A DNA stretch of 64,000 nt, taken from contig CAKNFJ010000001.1 in the NCBI GenBank assembly GCA_930633495.1, positions 2,627,001 through 2,691,000 on the forward strand, in the 5' to 3' direction. The notes under the pieces were generated by a model, which did no database searches, was not told the origin of the DNA, and saw nothing but the letters and a program-made list of their open reading frames with translations. The position numbers and the translations under genes were made by a program. Within the stretch, counting starts at the first letter, position 1. Each line of letters begins with the position of its first letter. This DNA comes from Hyphomicrobiales bacterium. GTDB lineage: Bacteria > Pseudomonadota > Alphaproteobacteria > Rhizobiales > Beijerinckiaceae. Positions 17,903 through 27,515 of the stretch are shown piece by piece.

Positions 17903-18778
17903 GTGAGGAATTTCGACGAGCGCTCGATCACGGCCGCGGTCCGCGAGCGGGTCGGGCAGGCGAGCGATCCGCGCGCGCGCCAGATCAGCGATGCTCTGGT
18001 GCGTCATCTCCATGATTTCGTGCGCGAGATCGAGGCGACACAGGAGGAGTGGTCGCAGGCGATCGCCTTCCTCACCCGCACCGGCCACATGTGCGACGCC
18101 AACCGGCAGGAATTCATTCTGCTGTCGGATGCGCTCGGCGTCTCCATGCTCGTCGATGCGCTGAACCACCGCCTGCCGGGCAGCGCGACGGAAACCACGG
18201 TGCTCGGCCCCTTCTATGTGCGGGAGGCGCCGGAAATGCCGCTTGGCGCCAATATCTCGCCGGGGCTGGAGGGCGTGCCGCTGCTTGTCACCGGCTCGGT
18301 CAGCGCCGCCGACAGTTCCGCGCTTCCCGATGCCACGGTCGATGTCTGGCACTCCGACGGCGACGGCTATTACGACATCCAGCAGCTCGACGACGCGCAC
18401 GGCCTTGCCATGCGAGCTCGGCTCAGGACGGCGCCAGACGGCGCCTTCCATTTCTGGACGATCATGCCGGCCGCCTATCCGATCCCCGATGACGGGCCGG
18501 TCGGCCAGATGCTGGCGGCACAAGGGCGCCATCCCTACCGGCCGGCCCATGTCCATTTCCTGATCGCGGCGCCGGAGCACGAGCAACTCGTCACCCACGT
18601 TTTCGCCGAGGGCGACAGCTATCTCGATTCCGACGTGGTCTTCGGCGTCAAGGATTCGCTGATCCGGCCCTTCGCCGCGATGCCGGCGGGCACCGCGCTG
18701 GATGGCAGGCAGGTCGACCGGCCCTATCGCCACCTTCACTACGACTTTGTCCTGGCGCCGCAGTCGCGCAAGGCCTGA
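17903..18778 (+). CDS. intradiol ring-cleavage dioxygenase, probable hydroxyquinol 1,2-dioxygenase
   Basis: A 291-residue non-heme Fe(III) dioxygenase. The GTG at 17903 sits behind AGGGAGG. The N-terminal helical dimerisation domain is followed by the catalytic domain: TVLGPFYVREAPE, VDVWHSDGDGYYDIQ (first tyrosine ligand) and GRHPYRPAHVHF (second tyrosine and the two histidines). Sequence around EFILLSDALGVSMLVDALNHR fits hydroxyquinol rather than catechol dioxygenases. It would cut 1,2,4-benzenetriol to maleylacetate. It lies behind a truncated maleylacetate reductase. The protein looks intact, but its promoter side has been rearranged. Confidence 0.85.
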   Translation: MRNFDERSITAAVRERVGQASDPRARQISDALVRHLHDFVREIEATQEEWSQAIAFLTRTGHMCDANRQEFILLSDALGVSMLVDALNHRLPGSATETTVLGPFYVREAPEMPLGANISPGLEGVPLLVTGSVSAADSSALPDATVDVWHSDGDGYYDIQQLDDAHGLAMRARLRTAPDGAFHFWTIMPAAYPIPDDGPVGQMLAAQGRHPYRPAHVHFLIAAPEHEQLVTHVFAEGDSYLDSDVVFGVKDSLIRPFAAMPAGTALDGRQVDRPYRHLHYDFVLAPQSRKA

Positions 18779-18835
18779 TCCCATTCATTTGCCGGCAATG
18801 CTCCGGCGCAACCCATTCCGGAGGAGAGGCCTGCC

Positions 18836-19602
18836 GCGACGGTATCGTTCCCGGCCTGCTGCTCGGCCTCGGTCTCGCCGCCGCCTGGTGGTGGCAGGTG
18901 CGCAAGGAGGTGATCGAGAGCTCGCCGCGCCGGTCCGCCGGCGAAATCGGCCGTGCGCTGCGCGAGGGTGTCTGGGCGCTTGTGCTGCCCTTCATCATCA
19001 TCTTCGGCCTGAAGTTCGGCATCTTCACGCCGACCGAAGCGGCGGTGGTCGCGGCGGTCTATTCGCTGGCGGTCGCGGTCTTCGTCTATCGCGAGCTCAA
19101 GCCGTCGGAACTGTTCGAGGTCTTCGTCAATTCCGCCAAGACGACTGCCCTGGTGATGCTGCTGGTCGCCGCCGCCCTGGTCTCGTCCTGGCTGATTACC
19201 ATCTCGGAAATCGCGAGCGCGATCGTCGACCTGCAGCAGCCCTTCATGGGCAACCAGACCCTCCTCCTGCTGGCGATCATGGCGATCGTCGTCATGGTCG
19301 GCACGGCGATGGACATGACGCCGACGATCCTGATCCTGACCCCGATCCTGATGCCGGTCGTCAAGGCCGCCGGGATCGATCCGGTCTATTTCGGCGTGCT
19401 CTTCATCGTGAACAACGCCATCGGGCTGATCACGCTGCCAGTGGGAACGGTGCTCAACGTCGTCGCCGGCGTGTCGCGAGTCAGCATGGAGGACGTCATG
19501 AAGGGCGTCTGGCCGTTCATGCTGGCGCAGCTTGTCGTCCTGTTCCTGATGGTCCTGTTCCCGGTGCTCGTGACCTGGCCGGCCAGGCTGCTCGCGGGCT
19601 GA
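18836..19602 (+). pseudogene. TRAP transporter large permease (DctM), C-terminal part
   Basis: Open frame from about GIVPGLLLGLGLAAAWWW to the stop, about 255 of an expected 430 residues. It includes FTPTEAAVVAAVYSLAVAVFVY, MDMTPTILILTPILMPVVKAAGIDP and NNAIGLITLPVGTVLNV, typical of DctM C-terminal halves with about seven hydrophobic segments. No start codon with a binding site precedes the homologous part, and the first half is missing. The junction lies about 57 bp after the dioxygenase stop. It was probably the importer for the aromatic substrate before the deletion. Confidence 0.75.
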
Positions 19603-19982
19603 AGCCTCGTCACGCGAATGCATCGCCGGCTTGCAGCAGGCTCAGCGCCTTTCGGCATCGACCATCGGGACCGGCGAGATCGTGCACCCGGCTCGAGCCG
19701 GGTTTGGCTGGAGAGCGGGTGCTGGCAGAACGTCCCGGATGGCGCTTGACTCGGAAGGTGTGCAAGCAAGGCGGGCTCTTTCCCACCCTCTTCGTTCCAG
19801 CGATCACGACGATCTCTGAATTCGGAATTGGCCAAGCCCTTGCCCAGCAGGAGACGCCGCGGCCGGGCTCGTCGCCTTCGGCCAGTTTCAACACGCTCTT
19901 TCCGGGCGCCATTTCGAAATGGATCGATGGCGAGGTGGAATATGCGGCGAAACTCCTCGGCCACTGTGATGGTGTGCCTGCG
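19603..19982. other. 380-bp spacer without a supportable gene
   Basis: Between the truncated TRAP permease and the convergent ltrA-like gene. One frame reads LFPGAISKWIDGEVEYAAKLLGH (about 19890-19970), which looks protein-like but has no family I recognise and no clear start. It is treated as possible debris. Confidence 0.4.
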
Positions 19983-21161
19983 TCAGGCCGCCTTCGGCCG
20001 CAGCGAGATCGCCTCCCAGGTCGCGATGAGGATCAGGATCGCGGTTGCGGCCAGGCTGAAGCCTAGCGGTGGCAGCACGGTCCAGGCAGGTGTGAGCAGC
20101 GCGAGCAGGCCAAGCCCTACCAGATGGGAAAGCGGATACCAGCCGGCTGTGATCCGTTTAAACAACAGGTTGCCGAGCAGATAGAAGGCCGGGCCGGCGA
20201 GGACGGCGATCGCCGTCTTTCCGTCGGTATGGCCGTCAGGGTGCGCGATCACGAGCTCGTCGCCGACCGCGACCAGGATGATGCCGGCGACCAGCAGCAC
20301 ATGCAGATAGGTATAGGCAATCCGCGCGATCCGGCCGGGGTCTTCCGAGTGGGCGATATGGTGGCTCGCCCGCTCGGCGCCGATGTGGAAATAGATCCAC
20401 CACATCGCGATCGAGCTCAGGAAGGAATTGAGGAAGGCGGTGAGGTTGACGGCCGTCACCGGCAGCTTGGCGGCGGTCGCGCCGGTGATCAGAATCGACT
20501 CGCCGAGCGCGATGATGATGAAGAGTGCGCAACGCTCGGCAAGGTGCCCGCCCTCGACATTCCAGTCGGTGGTCTCCGAACGACCTAGCCCGATCACGCG
20601 GAAGCCCAGCGCCGGTCCGGCATATTCGATGCCGAGCGCCACGAGCCACAGCCCGAAGCGCAGATTGCCTTCGCTCAGCCCGCCCGCGATCCAGAACAGG
20701 GCGGAAATCGAGAGCCAGACGGTAATGCGCTGGAAGTTGCGATGGTTCGCCGGCGAGGCATCTTTCAGGCTCGCCACCATGAAGAGCGAGCGGATGAGCT
20801 GCGCTGCGACATAGGCGCCGGCGAAGGCGAGACCGTTCGCACCGAAAGCCTCGGGCAGCGCGCAGGACATCACCAGCCCGAGGAGCATCAGCACGAAGAG
20901 CATGACCCTGACCGGCGGCCGCTCCGGGTCGAGCCAGTTCGTCACCCAGCTGGTATAGATCCAGATCCACCAGACGGCGCCGAGAAGGAAGGCCGCCTGC
21001 GCCAGCCCCAGCGCGCTGAAATGCTCCAGCAGCGTGTGCGAGATCTGCGTGATGGCGAAGACGAAGACCAGATCGAAGAACAGCTCCACATAGCTGACCC
21101 TCGCATGCTGATGTTCGACGCGCTCCCTGAGCAGCGCGCCGGGCTTGCTAGCTTTCGCCAT
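19983..21161 (-). CDS. low temperature requirement protein A (LtrA) family membrane protein
   Basis: A 392-residue polytopic membrane protein with about ten to twelve hydrophobic segments. The family signature is at the start of the first one ([20 protein letters not shown]). Later landmarks are [21 protein letters not shown] and [18 protein letters not shown]. LtrA was named from Listeria low-temperature growth; its molecular function is unknown. The start at 21161 has AGAGG upstream. The gene is intact and lies downstream of purH on the same strand with a 72-bp gap. Confidence 0.85.
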   Translation of the reverse strand: MAKASKPGALLRERVEHQHARVSYVELFFDLVFVFAITQISHTLLEHFSALGLAQAAFLLGAVWWIWIYTSWVTNWLDPERPPVRVMLFVLMLLGLVMSCALPEAFGANGLAFAGAYVAAQLIRSLFMVASLKDASPANHRNFQRITVWLSISALFWIAGGLSEGNLRFGLWLVALGIEYAGPALGFRVIGLGRSETTDWNVEGGHLAERCALFIIIALGESILITGATAAKLPVTAVNLTAFLNSFLSSIAMWWIYFHIGAERASHHIAHSEDPGRIARIAYTYLHVLLVAGIILVAVGDELVIAHPDGHTDGKTAIAVLAGPAFYLLGNLLFKRITAGWYPLSHLVGLGLLALLTPAWTVLPPLGFSLAATAILILIATWEAISLRPKAA

Positions 21162-21233
21162 ACGGACCTCTTGCCCCCGCTGCGCGTCGGCACGCAGCCC
21201 ATGGGCGAAGGTGTCCTGTGGTCCGCGTTTCCG

Positions 21234-22826
21234 TCAATGGCGGAAGTGGCGGTGTCCGGTGAAGACCATGGCGAGGCCGGCCTCGTCGGCGGCCTTGATG
21301 ACCTCGTCGTCACGCATCGAGCCGCCCGGCTGGATCACGGCGGTGGCGCCGGCTTCCGCCGCGGCGAGCAGGCCGTCGGCAAAGGGGAAGAAGGCGTCGG
21401 AGGCGACGACCGAGCCCTTGGCGAGGCTCTCTGCGACGCCGGCAGCTTTCGCAGCCTCGGCAGCCTTCCAGGCGGCGATGCGCGAGGAATCGACGCGGCT
21501 CATCTGGCCGGCACCGATGCCGACTGTGGCGAGATCCCTGGCGTAGACGATGGCGTTCGACTTGACGTGCTTGGCGACGCGGAAGGCGAAGCGCAGATCG
21601 GCAAGCTCGCGCTCGCTCGGCTGGCGCTTCGTCACGACCTTGAGCTCCATGTCGTCGACGACGGCATTGTCGCGCGACTGGGCGAGGAAGCCGCCGGAGA
21701 CGGTGCGCAGCGACAGGCCGGGCGCGCGGACATCCGGCAGGCCGCCGGTGAGCAGCAGGCGCAGGTTCTTCTTGGCGGCGATCATCGCGATCGCCTCCTC
21801 GTCGGCGTCGGGGGCGATAATGACCTCGGTGAAGATCTCGACGATCTTCTTGGCGGCGGCCGCGTCCAGCGTGCGGTTCAGCGCGACGATGCCGCCGAAG
21901 GCCGAGACGGGATCGCAGGCTAGGGCGCGCTCATAGGCGTCGAGCAGCGAGCCGCCGGCGGCGACGCCGCAGGGATTGGCGTGCTTGACGATGACGCAGG
22001 CGGCCGAGGCCTCGGGATTGAACTCGGCGACGCACTCGAAAGCGGCGTCGGTGTCGTTGATGTTGTTGTAGGAGAGCTGCTTGCCCTGGACCTGCCGGGC
22101 GGTCGAGACGCCCGGGCGGTTCTCCGGGGTGCGGTAGAAGGCGGCCCATTGATGCGGGTTCTCGCCATAGCGCATGGTTTCGGCGAGCGCGCCGCCGAGC
22201 GCCCGGAAGGCCGGGGCGGTGTCGCCCAGCTCATTGGCGAACCAGTTCGAGATCGCCGCGTCATAGGCCGCGGTGCGGGCATAGGCCTTCTGGGCGAGCT
22301 TGCGGCGCAGCGTCAGCGTGGTTGCGCCCTTCTGCGCCTCGAGATCGGCGAGGACGGAAGGATAGTCCGCCGGCTCGACCACGACGGCGACGTCGTGATG
22401 GTTCTTGGCGGCGGCGCGGATCATCGCGGGACCGCCGATATCGATGTTCTCGATGCAGTCGTCATAGGCCTTGCCGGCCGCGACCGTCGCCTCGAACGGA
22501 TAGAGGTTCACGACGAGCAGATCAATCGGCTGGATGCCATGGCCGAGCATCGAGGCCTGGTGCTCGGGGTGCGAACGGACGGCGAGCAGGCCGCCATGGA
22601 CCTTCGGATGCAGCGTCTTGACGCGGCCATCCATCATCTCGGGGAAGCCGGTGAGGTCGGAGACGTCGCTGACCGGCAGGCCGGCCTCTGCGATCGCCTT
22701 CGCGGTGCCGCCGGTGGAGACCAGCGCGATGCCGAGCTTGTGCAGGGCACGCGCGAAGTCGATCAGCCCCGTCTTGTCGGAAACGGAAAGGAGAGCGCGC
22801 TCGACGCGGCGAAGTTCATTCGGCAT
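21234..22826 (-). CDS. purH: bifunctional AICAR formyltransferase / IMP cyclohydrolase
   Basis: A 530-residue PurH catalysing the last two steps of IMP synthesis. The N-terminal MGS-like cyclohydrolase domain includes [18 protein letters not shown] and [15 protein letters not shown]. The C-terminal transformylase domain has the catalytic KHANPCGVA and near the end [31 protein letters not shown]. Full length and unbroken. It follows a heparinase-like gene by 91 bp on the same strand. Confidence 0.95.
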   Translation of the reverse strand: MPNELRRVERALLSVSDKTGLIDFARALHKLGIALVSTGGTAKAIAEAGLPVSDVSDLTGFPEMMDGRVKTLHPKVHGGLLAVRSHPEHQASMLGHGIQPIDLLVVNLYPFEATVAAGKAYDDCIENIDIGGPAMIRAAAKNHHDVAVVVEPADYPSVLADLEAQKGATTLTLRRKLAQKAYARTAAYDAAISNWFANELGDTAPAFRALGGALAETMRYGENPHQWAAFYRTPENRPGVSTARQVQGKQLSYNNINDTDAAFECVAEFNPEASAACVIVKHANPCGVAAGGSLLDAYERALACDPVSAFGGIVALNRTLDAAAAKKIVEIFTEVIIAPDADEEAIAMIAAKKNLRLLLTGGLPDVRAPGLSLRTVSGGFLAQSRDNAVVDDMELKVVTKRQPSERELADLRFAFRVAKHVKSNAIVYARDLATVGIGAGQMSRVDSSRIAAWKAAEAAKAAGVAESLAKGSVVASDAFFPFADGLLAAAEAGATAVIQPGGSMRDDEVIKAADEAGLAMVFTGHRHFRH

Positions 22827-22917
22827 CGGAAGTGTCCGGCTTTGATGGCAAAGAAGGCAGTTGCGCGCGGGCTATCATGCTGCGCCGCGAAAGGCAAAGC
22901 GCGGCGTCGCAGAACCG

Positions 22918-24714
22918 TCACGCGTCGGGTGCGGGTTCGGATGCCTCGCGCTCGGCGATGACCGCCGCAACCGTCTTGCCCGCCCGCGGATTGGCCGTGC
23001 TGATCCGGGCGAGGCGCCAGGTGATCCGTGGCGTCTCGACGCCATCGAAGCCGATGACGAGCTGCTCGGTGCGCCGCCGTCCGTCCGAGGATGCGAGGAA
23101 GATGCTCTCCTCGATCGTGATCGGCAGCCCGCCGGCCTCGAAGCTCCAAACCTCGCCGGATGCGAGCGCCAGCAGCGCGCCGCTGCCCTCGCGCACCAGG
23201 CTGGCCCGGACATTCGGATGAAGATGAAAGCGCGCCGCGGCCGGCAGCGCCGCGCGCGCTCCACCGAGCGTTACCTCGTCCTCGCCGGACAGCGAGGCCC
23301 CGTCGCGGGCGAGCAGGAGGCGGCGGGTGTGAACCGCGCCGAGACCGCGGCGATAGCCGTCATGGCTCGCAACCCATTCCGGGCCGTCGACCCCTTCCTG
23401 GCGCGCGACGCGTACGTCGCGCGGACCGGAGACGATCCGCATCTCGCCCAGAACCATCCCGAAATTCGCGCTGGAGCGATCGTCGAGGACGAGGGCGGAA
23501 TGGGCTGCGGTGCTGCGTGCGGCGAGCTTCAGCTCCGGCGGGCCGAAGCGGCTGGCGCCGCAATTGACGATGATGCGCTGCGCGCCGCTGGAAAACTCGA
23601 ACGACAGGCAGCCGGCATGGGCTTCGACCGAATAGGCGCCGCGCGGCGGGGGGCCGGCATCGACGATGACGACGCTGCGATCGGCGGCGAGGCGGCTGTA
23701 GCCGGAATAGGCGGCGTGCTCGGTCGGGCGGCCGCGGGCATCGTCATAGGCCGCCAGCGTCGCCATCACGTCGGGCGCGGTGGTGCCCATGCCGTTGAAC
23801 AGGGCGAGTGCTCCGTCGCCATGTCGGAACAAGCGCAGATGCGGCATCATCCGCTCGATCGCGGTCAGTACCCCGCGCGGCGGTTCGAGTCCGCGTGCGG
23901 AGAAGGTCTCGCGCAGCGGCAAGAGATCGAGCAGGAGCTCGATCAGCAGCCGGGGGTTGCGCGAGAGGTGCCCGCCATCGGGCTGGATCTGCTCGTCGAG
24001 CTCGTCCGAAAGCATGGCTTCGGCCCGGCGGCGGCGGGCATCCTGCCCGTCGAGGCAGATCGCCGCGAGGGTGACGGCGATCAGGCCGTTCAGGCGGTCG
24101 GCTCCCTCCACCGCGCCGGCAAGCGCCAGGCCCAGCCGGTCGGCGAGATGCGCGACATGGCGCAGGTAGCGTTCGTAGAAGGCATGGTCCGCGCCTTCCA
24201 GCAGGAGCGGGGAATGCGACAGGAAGGAGACCAGCCGGCGGGCCGCCACGGCCGGGCGGCGCGCGATGTCGTGTCGATAACGGCGCTTGGCGATGAAGTC
24301 CTCGACGAGGCTGCGGGCGTTGGCGCGGGCAATGGCGGTGTCGGCGGCGCGCATGTGGCGCAGCCAGCCGAAGCCGTAGAGCGCTTCCGCCCAGGCTTCG
24401 CTCGGCGGCTCGATGTCGAAGGGGGATTCGCCATGGCTGCGCTGGGTGCGCCCGGCGAAGGTATAGTAGCCGGCATAGACGTCGCCGGCGATGGTCGGGT
24501 CGGCGGTCCGCAGATCGTGCGGGGCGAAGAGCAGGCGGGTGGCGCTGTTGCGTCCGAAGGGCCAGAGCTTGCGGGTCGCGCCCACGAACTGGCCACGGGC
24601 TCGCCGCGCCGCGCGTCCGACAGCGGCCTGGGCCAATCCCCGTCGCTCAGTCCAGCCGCTCAAACCCCCGTATGCTCCGTCCCCGGGCGCGGCCGGAGCC
24701 GCGCCGATCGTCAC
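22918..24714 (-). CDS. heparinase II/III family protein
   Basis: A 598-residue protein with an N-terminal alpha-toroid-like region (YGFGWLRHMRAADTAIARANARSLVEDFI) and a C-terminal beta-sandwich of the heparinase II/III type. The latter reads GYSRLAADRSVVIVDAGPPPRGAYSVEAHAG. Enzymes of this fold are polysaccharide lyases, but many alphaproteobacterial members have no known substrate. No clear signal peptide is seen, so it may be cytoplasmic. It lies between rsmB (40 bp upstream) and purH on the same strand, so an operon with housekeeping genes is likely. The start at 24714 is not certain. Confidence 0.82.
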   Translation of the reverse strand: MTIGAAPAAPGDGAYGGLSGWTERRGLAQAAVGRAARRARGQFVGATRKLWPFGRNSATRLLFAPHDLRTADPTIAGDVYAGYYTFAGRTQRSHGESPFDIEPPSEAWAEALYGFGWLRHMRAADTAIARANARSLVEDFIAKRRYRHDIARRPAVAARRLVSFLSHSPLLLEGADHAFYERYLRHVAHLADRLGLALAGAVEGADRLNGLIAVTLAAICLDGQDARRRRAEAMLSDELDEQIQPDGGHLSRNPRLLIELLLDLLPLRETFSARGLEPPRGVLTAIERMMPHLRLFRHGDGALALFNGMGTTAPDVMATLAAYDDARGRPTEHAAYSGYSRLAADRSVVIVDAGPPPRGAYSVEAHAGCLSFEFSSGAQRIIVNCGASRFGPPELKLAARSTAAHSALVLDDRSSANFGMVLGEMRIVSGPRDVRVARQEGVDGPEWVASHDGYRRGLGAVHTRRLLLARDGASLSGEDEVTLGGARAALPAAARFHLHPNVRASLVREGSGALLALASGEVWSFEAGGLPITIEESIFLASSDGRRRTEQLVIGFDGVETPRITWRLARISTANPRAGKTVAAVIAEREASEPAPDA

Positions 24715-24754
24715 AGCGGATTCGCGCCCGTCCCCGACGCGAATCCAAGGCTCG

Positions 24755-26116
24755 TCATAGCCTGATCAGGCGGCTTGCGTAAAATCCTGCCCATCCGGAC
24801 AGGCGCGGGGATTCGCCCTTCAGCTGATGCGGCAAGGTCCGGAGATCGCCGTTTGCGTCGATCGCTTCCGCCAAACCGCCGATTTCGCCCGCCTCGACCG
24901 GTTTGCGACGAAACTGGGGATGACGGGCGAGGAAGGCGGCGATCTGTTCCTCGCCCTCCTGCGCTTCGAGCGAGCAGGTGCAGTAAATCAGGCGTCCGCC
25001 GGGTTTCGTCAGTTCGGCCGCGGCGTCGAGCAGGCGCGCCTGCAGGCCAGTGAGCCGGTCGCGATCCTCCGGCAGCTTGGTCCAGGCGACATCGGGATGG
25101 CGGCGGATCGTACCGGTCGCGCTGCAGGGCGCGTCGATCAGCACGGCGTCGAAGGGCTCGGCCTTCCAGCTTGCCGCATCGGCGGTGACGACAGTCGCCG
25201 TCAGGCTGAGGCGGGCGAGATTGGCCTTCAGGCGGCGCAGGCGCTGCGCCGAACGGTCGAGCGCCGTCACCTCGGCGCCGGCCGCGGCGATCTGGGCCGT
25301 CTTGCCTCCGGGGGCGGCGCAGAGATCGGCGACGCGCTCGCCAGCCTGTGGCGCCAGCAGCTTTACAGGCAGGGCTGCCGCGGCATCCTGCACCCACCAC
25401 TCGCCGGCCTCGAAGCCCGGCAGCCCGGCGATGGCCTGCCGCTCCCGCAGCCGGACCGAGCCGGTCGGCAGGGCGATGCCATCGAGCGCTTCCGCCCAGC
25501 GGGCGGCATCGGCCTTGACGGTGATGTCGAGCGGCGGCTCCTCGCGGTGGCTCGCCGCGATGGCGGCGGCAGCCTCGGCGCCGTAGGTCTCGCTCCAGCT
25601 CTCCGCGAGCCAGTCGGGCGTGTCGCGGAAGGGGTCGGCGGCGGTCTCGGCCAGGACGGTGTCACGCTCGCGCACGAGCCGGCGCAGCACGGCGTTGCCG
25701 AGCGCGGCGTAGCGGGCCGAGCGCGGGTCCTCGTGCAGATGCCGGATCGCGAGATCGACGGCGGCATGGTCGGGCACGTCGAGGAACAGGATCTGCGCCG
25801 CCGCGGCGGTCAGGACCGGCTCGAACGGGCCGGATTGGCGCGGGCTGCCGCGGTCGAGACAGGCATCGATGGCGTGCTGGATGGTGCCGAGGCGCCGGAA
25901 GGCCGTGATGGCGATGGCGCGGGCGAGCCCGGCATCGGCCGCGTCCAACCCCGAATCCGGCAGCAGCCGCTCCAATGTCTCGTCGAGCGCGACGCGGGCG
26001 CGCAGCACCTCGTCGATGACGTCAGCGGCCAAGCGCCGCGCCGGCAGGCCGGGAGCGTCGCCGCGCTTGGGAGCCGCTGCCTGGGGGCGATGGCGCGAGG
26101 AGTTGTGAGCGGCCAT
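24755..26116 (-). CDS. rsmB: 16S rRNA (cytosine-967-C5) methyltransferase family (RsmB/Sun)
   Basis: A 453-residue RNA m5C methyltransferase. The N-terminal NusB-like helical domain (about 25-160) includes ALARAIAITAFRRLGTIQHAID. The SAM-binding domain follows with DLCAAPGGKTAQIA, then DAPCSATGTIRRHPD and YCTCSLEAQEGEEQI, which hold the two cysteines used in catalysis and release. The start lies one base after the htpX stop, so the genes are likely co-transcribed. Substrate position is inferred from the family. Confidence 0.9.
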   Translation of the reverse strand: MAAHNSSRHRPQAAAPKRGDAPGLPARRLAADVIDEVLRARVALDETLERLLPDSGLDAADAGLARAIAITAFRRLGTIQHAIDACLDRGSPRQSGPFEPVLTAAAAQILFLDVPDHAAVDLAIRHLHEDPRSARYAALGNAVLRRLVRERDTVLAETAADPFRDTPDWLAESWSETYGAEAAAAIAASHREEPPLDITVKADAARWAEALDGIALPTGSVRLRERQAIAGLPGFEAGEWWVQDAAAALPVKLLAPQAGERVADLCAAPGGKTAQIAAAGAEVTALDRSAQRLRRLKANLARLSLTATVVTADAASWKAEPFDAVLIDAPCSATGTIRRHPDVAWTKLPEDRDRLTGLQARLLDAAAELTKPGGRLIYCTCSLEAQEGEEQIAAFLARHPQFRRKPVEAGEIGGLAEAIDANGDLRTLPHQLKGESPRLSGWAGFYASRLIRL

Positions 26117-26117
26117 C

Positions 26118-27047
26118 TCAGCCCCAGGGTCCGGGCTGGCGCGGCTGGTTGTCCCAAGGGCTGCCGCCGGCCTGGGCGGCGAAACCCGCCCCGGTGGAGC
26201 TGGAGCCGATGCCCATGGCGCGGGCCTGCTCCATCAGCGCGGCGATGCGGTTGCCGGTGTCGGGATGGGTGGAAAACAGATTGTCCATGCCGCCTGCGGT
26301 CAGTGGATTGATGATGAACATGTGCGCCGTAGCAGGCTTGGCCTCGGCTGTCTCGTTGGGAATGTGCTGGACGCCGGCGGCGATCTTGGCGAGCGCGTCG
26401 GCAAGCCAGACCGGATTGCCGCAGATCTGGCCGCCGAGCTTGTCGGCCTCGTATTCGCGCGAGCGTGAGATCGCCATCTGGATCACGGCCGCCGCCATCG
26501 GCGCCAGGATCGAAAGCAGGATCTGGACGATGACGTTCGGGCGGTTGTCGCGCGAGCCGAAGAACATGCCGAAGGTGACGAGGGACGAGATCGCGCCGGC
26601 GAAGGTCGCGGTGATCGTCATGGTCAGCGTGTCGTGGTTCTTGATATGCGCGAGCTCGTGCGCCATCACGCCGGCCAGCTCCTCATAGGTCAGCGTGCGC
26701 AGGATGCCGGTCGTCGCCGCGACGGCGGCGTTCTGCGGGTTGCGGCCGGTGGCGAAGGCGTTCGGCTGGTCCTCATGGATCAGGTAGACGCGCGGCATCG
26801 GCATGTTCGCGCGCGCCGCGAGGTCGCGCACCATGCGGTAGAGTTCGGGCGCGCTCGCCTCGTCGACCTCCTGGGCGTTCTGGGAGGCGAGCGCCAGCCG
26901 GTCGGAATTCCAGTAGCTGAAGAGATTGGTCACGGCGGCGAAGCCAAGTGCCATCAGCATGCCGCCGCCGCCGCCGAGCAGATAGCCGACCGCGCCGAAC
27001 AGCGCGGTGAGGCCTGCCATCAACATGCCGGTGCGAACGTAGTTCAT
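26118..27047 (-). CDS. htpX: membrane zinc metalloprotease HtpX
   Basis: A 309-residue M48 protease that degrades damaged membrane proteins. Two N-terminal membrane segments are followed by the zinc site [15 protein letters not shown], two more hydrophobic segments, and the third ligand region [11 protein letters not shown]. The ATG at 27047 ([18 protein letters not shown]) is preferred over 27152 because GAAGGGA precedes it and family members begin MNY/MN. It is first in a probable htpX-rsmB unit. Confidence 0.93.
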   Translation of the reverse strand: MNYVRTGMLMAGLTALFGAVGYLLGGGGGMLMALGFAAVTNLFSYWNSDRLALASQNAQEVDEASAPELYRMVRDLAARANMPMPRVYLIHEDQPNAFATGRNPQNAAVAATTGILRTLTYEELAGVMAHELAHIKNHDTLTMTITATFAGAISSLVTFGMFFGSRDNRPNVIVQILLSILAPMAAAVIQMAISRSREYEADKLGGQICGNPVWLADALAKIAAGVQHIPNETAEAKPATAHMFIINPLTAGGMDNLFSTHPDTGNRIAALMEQARAMGIGSSSTGAGFAAQAGGSPWDNQPRQPGPWG

Positions 27048-27166
27048 CGATTTCCCTTCATCGGCGGCGTTGCGGAGCGGAAGGCCCTCGCGAAGGCCGC
27101 GTTCGTGCCCTATGTGGTGGGAGCGAACCCGATCCTGCAAGAGAAAGCGCAAGGAAACGAGCCGAA

Positions 27167-27388
27167 ATGCCTGACAAGACCGATGAGGGCGTGCCGGTCG
27201 CCGCTGCCGAGCCCAAGGCGCTGTCCCCGGCGGCGCAGCGCGCCCTGGCGGAGGCGGCAGCCCGGCGTGCCGCGATCGATGCCCATGCGGCCGAGGTCGC
27301 CGGGCAGCGCGAGGTCAACGGGCGCGGCGGGCTGGAGCCCGTGCGTTATGACGACTGGGAAGTGAAGGGCATCGCCAGCGATTTCTGA
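27167..27388 (+). CDS. DUF1674 protein, succinate dehydrogenase assembly factor 4-like
   Basis: A 73-residue protein ending [22 protein letters not shown], the strongly conserved DUF1674 tail (GGPEPTRYGDWEKKGRxxDF in the family). In eukaryotes SDHAF4 binds the flavinylated SdhA subunit and helps it join SdhB; bacterial members are presumed to do the same. An alanine-rich helix precedes the conserved tail. It is divergent from htpX and is about 15 kb from sdhCDAB in this window. Confidence 0.85.
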   Translation: MPDKTDEGVPVAAAEPKALSPAAQRALAEAAARRAAIDAHAAEVAGQREVNGRGGLEPVRYDDWEVKGIASDF

Positions 27389-27515
27389 CATAGACCGCAG
27401 GGAGACCCGGAATGACGGGAGCTCTCTGGAAAGCGGGACGGGGCGACGCCCGCCAATCATTGCCAAGACGCGAGGTTGCGTCCAAACAGCAGTCCGACAG
27501 CAGCGGATTGACCTC

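Noticed and set aside
19828..20184. 118-residue plus-strand frame
   Set aside because: Overlaps the end of the convergent ltrA-like gene and has arginine-rich shadow composition.
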